Source: JBDNFP01 sp041689775
Lineage (GTDB): Bacteria; Bacteroidota; Bacteroidia; Cytophagales; Spirosomataceae
Length of the DNA stretch: 7,100 nt
Assembly: GCA_041689775.1 (NCBI GenBank)
Contig: JBDNFP010000157.1
Coordinates: forward strand, 1 to 7,100
Direction: 5' to 3'
Shown: positions 5,862 through 7,100 of the stretch, in pieces
How the letters are laid out: each line of letters starts with the position of its first letter
Position numbering within the stretch: position 1 is the stretch's first letter
The notes under the pieces: model-generated
Seen by the model: the letters and a program-made list of their open reading frames with translations, nothing else
Databases searched by the model: none
What the model was told of the DNA's origin: nothing
Position numbers and translations under genes: made by a program

Positions 5862-7100
5862 ATGAACCTATCGCCAAACTCAGAAAAATCTCCGGATTTT
5901 ACAAGCTCCGATACCACGGAAAATTCAAACCTCAGTAATGATTTAAAACCCAGCAAACGATTATTTCGCTTTTACGTACTCATTGCAAGAGATGAAACAA
6001 ATTTAGCAATTTTAATCAGTGTCTTTTTTTTGTTTATTATTTTAATCCTTCGGGTTCAATTATCGGTAAGTTACCACCCGGATATATCTGGAAGCGAACG
6101 TTCCAGCATAATGCCAATTCAATACTTGGTAAATAATCTTCCACTTTATGTTGATCCAAACGAGCCTCCTTTCTATATAGTCCAGTACACACCCATCTAT
6201 TTTTATTTGGTTGCGCTGCCGTATAAATTATTTTTTGATCCCGGAAATGTTCACGCTATTTATGCTGCCAGTCGATTAGTTTCGCTGCTACTAGTACTAG
6301 TTGCTACTTTGGTTTTTTTTTCGATGCTCCATCACCGACTTCGCATTTCAAAAAATGCTAGTATTTTGTTTGCCTGCTTTTTTCTGGGGTTTTGTAGTTA
6401 CTGGAATATATACTTTTCAAGAGTTGATAGCCTGTTATTGGTCGGTACTTGTGTCATTGTTTATGTTGTTGCCCTCGGGTACGAATCCAGTAACAAAGAA
6501 AATACCTATTTACTACTTGCTATGATGATAGCAGCTTCATTGTTTTTTGTTAAGCAAAGCGGTTTAGTGCATAGCACAGTATTAATAGCACATATATTCT
6601 TGTTGGGTAAGTATAGACTTCTGGGAAGAATGATGGCGGTAGGACTATTGATTATTGTACTTGGTATTTTCGTATCGAACGGATTTGATACTTCTAATTT
6701 ATATCGAAATGTTATACTTGGCATTTCCAATGGAATTACATTCGATTGGTTTTTCTATTGGACATTTGACAAGCTAGTTTTTCCCTTATCTACTTTGATT
6801 GCCTTGGCCTTTACTATCAGCTTTAGATGGCTTGCCATGCCTCATAAACCTTTATTGCACTTTTTATCAATTGGTATAACGGTTTTTTTTGTGTTTGCCT
6901 TGCTTGCCTCCCTAAAACAAGGGGCTGCGGTCGGATATTTTATTGAGTTTGTAATTGTATCCCTACTAGCAATAGCTTTATTTTTCTTCAAAGAAAGGAA
7001 GGTTAGCGGTTTGATCAATAGTGTATTTTCTGGAATTGTGGTGCTATCGCTATTGCACTTTTCCCTACTACAATATATGCGTCATAAAGATTATTCTACT
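5862..7100 (+). CDS. Polytopic membrane protein, probable GT-C (GT39/ArnT/PMT-like) glycosyltransferase, N-terminal part (runs off right edge)
   Basis: An ATG at 5862 opens a frame of 413 codons without a stop up to the last base. Upstream in frame only weak GTG/TTG codons (5829, 5832) precede a TAG at 5823, so the ATG is preferred. No Shine-Dalgarno is visible. Residues 1-46 are polar and probably cytoplasmic. A first membrane segment spans about 47-69, then an extracytoplasmic loop (70-107) holds acidic residues Asp74 and Glu79 and the LPLYVDPNEPP / QYTPIYFYL pattern, as in GT-C enzymes that take sugar from a polyprenyl-phosphate donor. Further membrane segments lie near 135-155, 166-180, 190-206, 215-230, 233-248, 255-271, 305-321, 331-350, 357-376 and 386-403. 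FSRVDSLLL (185-193) and FFVKQSGL (228-235) match recurring 'RxD' and 'KQ-G' motifs of GT39-like proteins. It probably transfers a sugar to a surface glycan, lipid or protein; acceptor unknown. A specific family name would need a profile search. Confidence 0.7.
   Translation, partial: MNLSPNSEKSPDFTSSDTTENSNLSNDLKPSKRLFRFYVLIARDETNLAILISVFFLFIILILRVQLSVSYHPDISGSERSSIMPIQYLVNNLPLYVDPNEPPFYIVQYTPIYFYLVALPYKLFFDPGNVHAIYAASRLVSLLLVLVATLVFFSMLHHRLRISKNASILFACFFLGFCSYWNIYFSRVDSLLLVGTCVIVYVVALGYESSNKENTYLLLAMMIAASLFFVKQSGLVHSTVLIAHIFLLGKYRLLGRMMAVGLLIIVLGIFVSNGFDTSNLYRNVILGISNGITFDWFFYWTFDKLVFPLSTLIALAFTISFRWLAMPHKPLLHFLSIGITVFFVFALLASLKQGAAVGYFIEFVIVSLLAIALFFFKERKVSGLINSVFSGIVVLSLLHFSLLQYMRHKDYST

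Noticed and set aside
6301..6730. Two 74-codon frames (6301-6525 plus, 6506-6730 minus) overlapping the membrane protein gene
   Set aside because: The frame from 5862 runs through this region without a stop and encodes consistent membrane segments; both short frames are in other phases.

Overview
The window looks like Bacteroidota DNA, probably from a Cytophagales-type bacterium. The evidence is AT-rich intergenic DNA, two proteins ending in type IX secretion (Por/T9SS type A) sorting domains of the 'YPNPT...G.Y...V...K' kind, chains of Cys-containing Ig-like modules typical of gliding Bacteroidota, and TAnnTTTG-type -7 promoter elements with no clear Shine-Dalgarno sequences. The genus assignment is inference; no rRNA or marker gene is present.

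Layout: (1) 1-243, minus strand: the first 81 codons of a secreted protein that runs off the left edge. (2) 244-704: a divergent intergenic region holding a -7-like element for the leftward gene and a 17-bp inverted repeat just upstream of the rightward gene. (3) 705-3446, plus: a 913-aa secreted SGNH/sialate-O-acetylesterase-like protein with a chain of Ig-like modules and a T9SS tail. (4) 3631-5736, plus: a shorter paralogue (701 aa) with the same architecture but fewer Ig-like modules, preceded by a TAACTTTG element that argues for the ATG at 3631 rather than the TTG at 3586. (5) 5737-5861: a spacer with a weak hairpin plus T-run. (6) 5862-7100, plus: the first 413 codons of a polytopic membrane protein resembling GT-C (GT39/ArnT/PMT-like) glycosyltransferases, open at the right edge.

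The main point is that the first three genes are paralogues. The truncated leftward gene shares the signal peptide / 'QRD' / 'GQG-AT-W' N-terminal layout of the third gene (24 of 60 residues identical by hand count in an ungapped alignment), so this is a local family of at least three exported carbohydrate-esterase-like proteins in divergent orientation. The two complete copies differ mainly in the number of Ig-like modules between catalytic domain and sorting tail. They probably remove acetyl (or similar acyl) groups from glycans at the cell surface or outside the cell; the substrate cannot be read from the sequence. No SusC/SusD pair, sugar hydrolase or regulator is visible, so assignment to a polysaccharide-utilisation locus is not supported here. 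The membrane glycosyltransferase-like gene may belong to a neighbouring unit. No mobile element, CRISPR array, tRNA or rRNA was found.
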